33,193 nucleotides of DNA from Aeromicrobium sp. (GTDB lineage: Bacteria > Actinomycetota > Actinomycetes > Propionibacteriales > Nocardioidaceae), in the NCBI GenBank assembly GCA_025965435.1, contig JAOPWZ010000059.1:1-33193 (forward strand), written 5' to 3'. A program made the position numbers and the translations under genes. The notes below the pieces were generated by a model. That model worked only from the letters and a program-made list of their open reading frames with translations. It was not told where the DNA came from and searched no databases. Of this stretch, positions 30,780 to 33,193 are shown in pieces; the stretch's first letter is position 1, and each line of letters begins with the position of its first letter.

Positions 30780-31807
30780 CACGCCACCTCCCGCGTCTCG
30801 ACCAGGGCGCCGACGGCGGCGATCGCCTCGTCCACGGCCGAGGCGTCACCGCGCAGCTCGACCGTGAGGTGACCGAAGGTGCGCCCGCGGACGTCCTCGA
30901 TGCCGCCGAAGACGAGCTCGAACTCGATGCCGCGCCGGATCAGCTCGGCGAACACCGCCGACTGGCTGACCGACTCGTCGAGGAACGAGAGCGTGACGAG
31001 GCGGCCCGGGTGCCGACGCCGCAGCGCCTCGAGCGCCGCGGCGTCCGGCACGTCGTCGACCAGGGTCGCGACGAATCGCTGCGTGGCCGGGTGCGCCGGG
31101 CGGGAGAAGATGTCGAACACGTCCCCGTGCTCGACGACCCGCCCCTCCTCCATGACGACCACCCGGTCGGCGATCGACTTGACGACCTCCATCTCGTGGG
31201 TGATGACGACGATCGTGATGCCCAGCTCGGCGTTGACCTTCTTCAGCAGGCGCAGCACGTCCACCGTCGTCTCGGGGTCGAGCGCGCTCGTCGCCTCGTC
31301 CGCGAGCAGGATCTTGGGTGACGTCGCGAGCGCACGGGCGATGCCGACGCGCTGCTTCTGCCCGCCCGACAGCTCCTCGGGCCACGCATGGGCCTTGTCG
31401 GCAAGGCCGACGAAGTGCAGCAGGTCCGAGATGCGCTGCTGCTGCTCGGCCTTGGGGACCTTGGCGACCTCCAGCGGGTACGCGACGTTGCCCCAGACGG
31501 TCCGCGAGCCCAACAGGTTGAACTGCTGGAAGATCATGCCGATGTCGAGCCGGACCTTCTGCAGCTGCCGCTCACGCAGGGTCGTCAGGTCCGTGCCGTC
31601 GACGAGCAGCGAGCCGCTCGTCGTCGGCTCGAGCGCGTTGACGAGCCGGACGAGCGTCGACTTGCCCGCCCCGGAGTACCCGACGATGCCGACGATCTCG
31701 CCCGACTCGATCGACAGGTCGACGTCGCGGACGGCGTGCACGGGCTCGCCGCCCTTGCGGGTCGGCGGGAACGTCTTCGAGACGCCCTTCAGCTCGATGA
31801 GTGACAT
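30779..31807 (-). CDS. metN: Methionine ABC transporter ATP-binding protein MetN
   Basis: ATPase of the methionine importer, 342 aa. It has Walker A GYSGAGKST (43-51), Q-loop IFQQFNLLGSRTVWGNV, signature LSGGQKQRVGIARAL, Walker B ILLADEATSALD and the switch VVITHEM. Residues about 265-340 are an NIL domain (VTLSFLDESVSQSAVFAELIRRG, GRTFGHLTVELRG), which in MetN binds methionine and inhibits transport when the cell is replete. The ATG at 31807 has AAGGAAGG about 8 nt upstream. It overlaps metI at the stop and follows metQ by 75 bp, a gap occupied by a long hairpin. Confidence 0.96.
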   Translation of the reverse strand: MSLIELKGVSKTFPPTRKGGEPVHAVRDVDLSIESGEIVGIVGYSGAGKSTLVRLVNALEPTTSGSLLVDGTDLTTLRERQLQKVRLDIGMIFQQFNLLGSRTVWGNVAYPLEVAKVPKAEQQQRISDLLHFVGLADKAHAWPEELSGGQKQRVGIARALATSPKILLADEATSALDPETTVDVLRLLKKVNAELGITIVVITHEMEVVKSIADRVVVMEEGRVVEHGDVFDIFSRPAHPATQRFVATLVDDVPDAAALEALRRRHPGRLVTLSFLDESVSQSAVFAELIRRGIEFELVFGGIEDVRGRTFGHLTVELRGDASAVDEAIAAVGALVETREVA

Positions 31808-31829
31808 GGGTCCAGCCTTCCTTCGGCAG

Positions 31830-31872
31830 CGTCGCGCCCGGCCGAGAGGATCACCTCGACCGGGACGCGACG
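31830..31872 (-). other. Long intercistronic hairpin between metQ and metN
   Basis: CGTCGCG plus CCCGGCCGAG pairs with CTCGACCGGG plus CGCGACG, giving a stem of about 16 bp with one bulged A and one C-A mismatch around an 8-nt loop. There is no T-tract. It is placed to stabilise the metQ mRNA 3' end or to cause partial termination, giving more binding protein than ATPase and permease. Confidence 0.7.
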
Positions 31873-31882
31873 ACAGATCCGC

Positions 31883-32821
31883 TCACTTGGTTGCTGCGGT
31901 GTCCTTCTCGACCTTGGCCAGCGACGCCTCGAGATCGGCGACGGGCGTCTTGAGCAGCTCGGCGGTACCACCCGAGACCTCGAGCAGGCCGTCCGTGACG
32001 GTCTTCGTGTCCTGGAAGATCTCGACCAGCTTGAGGTACGTCGGGTTGTCCTTGTCCTCGGCCTTGGCGGCGAAGATGTTGACGTACGGCAGCGCGTTGG
32101 GGTCGGCCGGGTCGTCCTGGGCGATCGCGTCGCCGAACTTCAGGCCGGCCTTCTCGACGAAGTCGTTGTTGATGATGGCCGCGTCGAGGTCGTCGAGGCT
32201 CGTGGCCGTGATGTCGGCGGGCAGGGCCTCGACCTCGACCTTCGACGCATCCTTGTCGACGTCGTTCAGGTCAGAGAAGATCGTCCCGCCGTCCTTGAGC
32301 GTGATGAGCCCCGCCGACTGCAGGATCAGCAGTCCCCGCGACTGGTTGCTGGCGTCGTCGGGCACGGCGACCTTGCCGCCGTCCGGGATGGCATCGGCCG
32401 AGTCGTGCTGCTTGGAGTACAGGCCCAGCGGGTAGATCGCGGTGGAGCCGACCGGCGCGAGGTCCTTGTCGTTGGAGACGTTGTAGTCGGCGAGGTAGAC
32501 GATGTGCTGGAACTGGTTCAGGTCGAGCTCCCCGGCGTCGAGCGCGGGGATGGGCTGCGCGTAGTCGGTGAAGTCGACCACGTCGACCTTGATGCCCTCG
32601 TCCGCGGCGGCCTTCTTGTACGTCTCCCAGTAGGGATCGCTCGCCCCCACGACACCGATCCGGACGGTCTTGCCGCTGGTTCCGCCGGCCGCTGCGGCGT
32701 CGTCGCCGTCCTGGGTCAGGAAGAAGACGAGGGCCGCGACGACGGCGATCGCGACGAGCGCCACGACGGCGATCAGGCCGGTGCGCTTCTTGGGCGCCTC
32801 GATGAGCTGGTGGTCGGTCAT
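31883..32821 (-). CDS. metQ: Methionine-binding protein MetQ (membrane-anchored form)
   Basis: Substrate-binding subunit of the methionine importer, 312 aa. The NlpA/MetQ fold begins at VRIGVVGASDPYWETYKKAA (about 53-72). ALDAGELDLNQFQHIVYLADYN, DASNQSRGLLILQSAGLI and AAIINNDFVEKAG follow, all typical ligand-site regions. The N-terminus MTDHQLIEAPKKRTG then VALVAIAVVAALVFFL is an uncleaved-looking membrane anchor; there is no lipobox cysteine after it, whereas MetQ is normally a lipoprotein. The ATG at 32821 has AAAGGAAG 5-6 nt upstream. The leader contains a 9-bp hairpin (CGTGGAGGG/CCCTCCGCG) but no S-box or SAM-IV core that I can recognise. Confidence 0.93.
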   Translation of the reverse strand: MTDHQLIEAPKKRTGLIAVVALVAIAVVAALVFFLTQDGDDAAAAGGTSGKTVRIGVVGASDPYWETYKKAAADEGIKVDVVDFTDYAQPIPALDAGELDLNQFQHIVYLADYNVSNDKDLAPVGSTAIYPLGLYSKQHDSADAIPDGGKVAVPDDASNQSRGLLILQSAGLITLKDGGTIFSDLNDVDKDASKVEVEALPADITATSLDDLDAAIINNDFVEKAGLKFGDAIAQDDPADPNALPYVNIFAAKAEDKDNPTYLKLVEIFQDTKTVTDGLLEVSGGTAELLKTPVADLEASLAKVEKDTAATK

Positions 32822-32943
32822 GGGTGCTTCCTTTCGCGCCGGCTCGTGGCCGGTGGTGGCTCGCGGAGGGTTGTTCCGCTCCCCTCCACGCTAGGAAGGT
32901 CCAGAGCCCCGCCCTGACGGTTCTCAGCATGTGAAATCCGCGC

Positions 32944-32959
32944 GGTGAGAGGGGTCACA
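32944..32959. promoter_or_regulatory. CRP-like site upstream of metQ
   Basis: GGTGA-GAGGGG-TCACA matches TGTGA-N6-TCACA at 9 of 10 positions. It lies about 125 bp upstream of metQ and just beyond the groL terminator. It lacks the longer symmetry of the two dehydrogenase-cassette sites. Confidence 0.3.
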
Positions 32960-32977
32960 CCCGGTGGCCGGGCATGA

Positions 32978-33018
32978 CGAAGGCCCCCTCCCACGCTCTC
33001 GCGCGGTGGGGGCCTTCG
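32978..33018 (-). terminator. groL terminator
   Basis: CGAAGGCCCCC (32978-32988) and GGGGGCCTTCG (33008-33018) form a perfect 11-bp stem around a 19-nt loop, 32 bp after the groL stop. There is no clear T-tract, as is common in Actinobacteria. Confidence 0.75.
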
Positions 33019-33050
33019 CTGGTGCTGCCGGCTGTCAGGTCACGAAGTGA

Positions 33051-33193
33051 CTAGAAGCCCATGCCGCCCATGTCACCCATGTCCGGGGCGCCTCCGCCGG
33101 CCTGAGCAGGCTCAGGCTTGTCGGCGACGACGGCCTCGGTGGTGAGGAACAGTGCCGCGATCGAGGCTGCGTTCTGCAGCGCCGAGCGCGTGA
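33051..33193 (-). CDS. groL: Chaperonin GroEL (C-terminal 47 residues, cut by window edge)
   Basis: The visible C-terminus reads [27 protein letters not shown], then a Gly-rich linker and GDMGGMGF. This is the end of a 60-kDa chaperonin: the equatorial-domain helix and the disordered Gly-Met tail that points into the folding cavity. The GGM-type tail, rather than a His-rich tail, suggests the essential GroEL2-like paralogue of Actinobacteria. The stop (TAG) is at 33051 and a strong hairpin follows. The upstream part, and whether groES precedes it, is outside the window. Confidence 0.95.
   Translation of the reverse strand, partial: TRSALQNAASIAALFLTTEAVVADKPEPAQAGGGAPDMGDMGGMGF

Noticed and set aside
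32822-32977. SAM riboswitch upstream of metQ
   Set aside because: CAACCCTCC resembles part of SAM-IV, but the GAGUG entry, pseudoknot partner and closing helices are not found. An Infernal search with the SAM-I/SAM-IV models would settle it.

Overview
The window is about 33 kb of high-GC, densely coding actinobacterial chromosome. Gene content (split methylmalonyl-CoA mutase with MeaB, actinobacterial-type SerC, DUF3027 and DUF2530 proteins, a two-domain cold shock protein, a GroEL C-terminus with a Gly-Met tail) and frequent GTG and apparently leaderless starts suggest Propionibacteriales, perhaps Nocardioidaceae such as Aeromicrobium or Nocardioides. That placement is inference from family knowledge. 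I see no rRNA, tRNA, CRISPR, insertion sequence or prophage gene.

Layout. 1-4231 (minus): mutA-mutB-meaB, the propionate/odd-chain methylmalonyl-CoA mutase operon with its chaperone GTPase, cut by the window edge. 4334-9462: a small unknown protein divergent from serC, then a gamma carbonic anhydrase-like protein, a purine-type NCS2 permease, a surface beta-propeller-like protein and a DUF2530 membrane protein. 9500-14718: a 14-TM drug exporter, DUF3027, a second MFS protein, an AEC permease and a cold shock protein. 14805-17906: a BrkB/YihY membrane protein coupled to an orphan PemK/MazF-like protein, then an acyl-CoA synthetase.

17999-22657 is a small surface-polysaccharide locus: an initiating sugar-phosphate transferase, a TagD-type cytidylyltransferase, an ECF sigma factor fused to a zinc-finger/transmembrane tail, and divergently a Wzz-like chain-length protein whose kinase half has lost its P-loop. 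The 390-bp divergent region is the only long, relatively AT-rich non-coding stretch. 22679-25991 is an aldehyde dehydrogenase cassette (GAF-domain regulator, aldehyde dehydrogenase, DUF779), with matching TGTGAC/GTCAC palindromes upstream of the dehydrogenase and of the regulator. 26023-29416 holds a hexapeptide acyltransferase, a two-gene ABC exporter and a divergent tryptophan 2,3-dioxygenase. 29513-32821 holds a MobA-like nucleotidyltransferase and the methionine importer metQ-metN-metI. The window ends inside groL (minus).

Three features stand out beyond the genes. (1) Two related nested palindromes with a GCGAGTGGTGC arm and a shared GAGACGGCG core each fill a convergent gene junction (5821-5923 and 29442-29505); they look like an undescribed dispersed intergenic element. 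(2) About a dozen genes have a -10-like hexamer exactly 6 or 7 nt before the start codon and no Shine-Dalgarno sequence, the geometry of leaderless transcripts. (3) The polysaccharide locus combines a sigma/anti-sigma-like fusion, a long leader whose hairpin covers the ribosome binding site, and a degenerate tyrosine-kinase domain.
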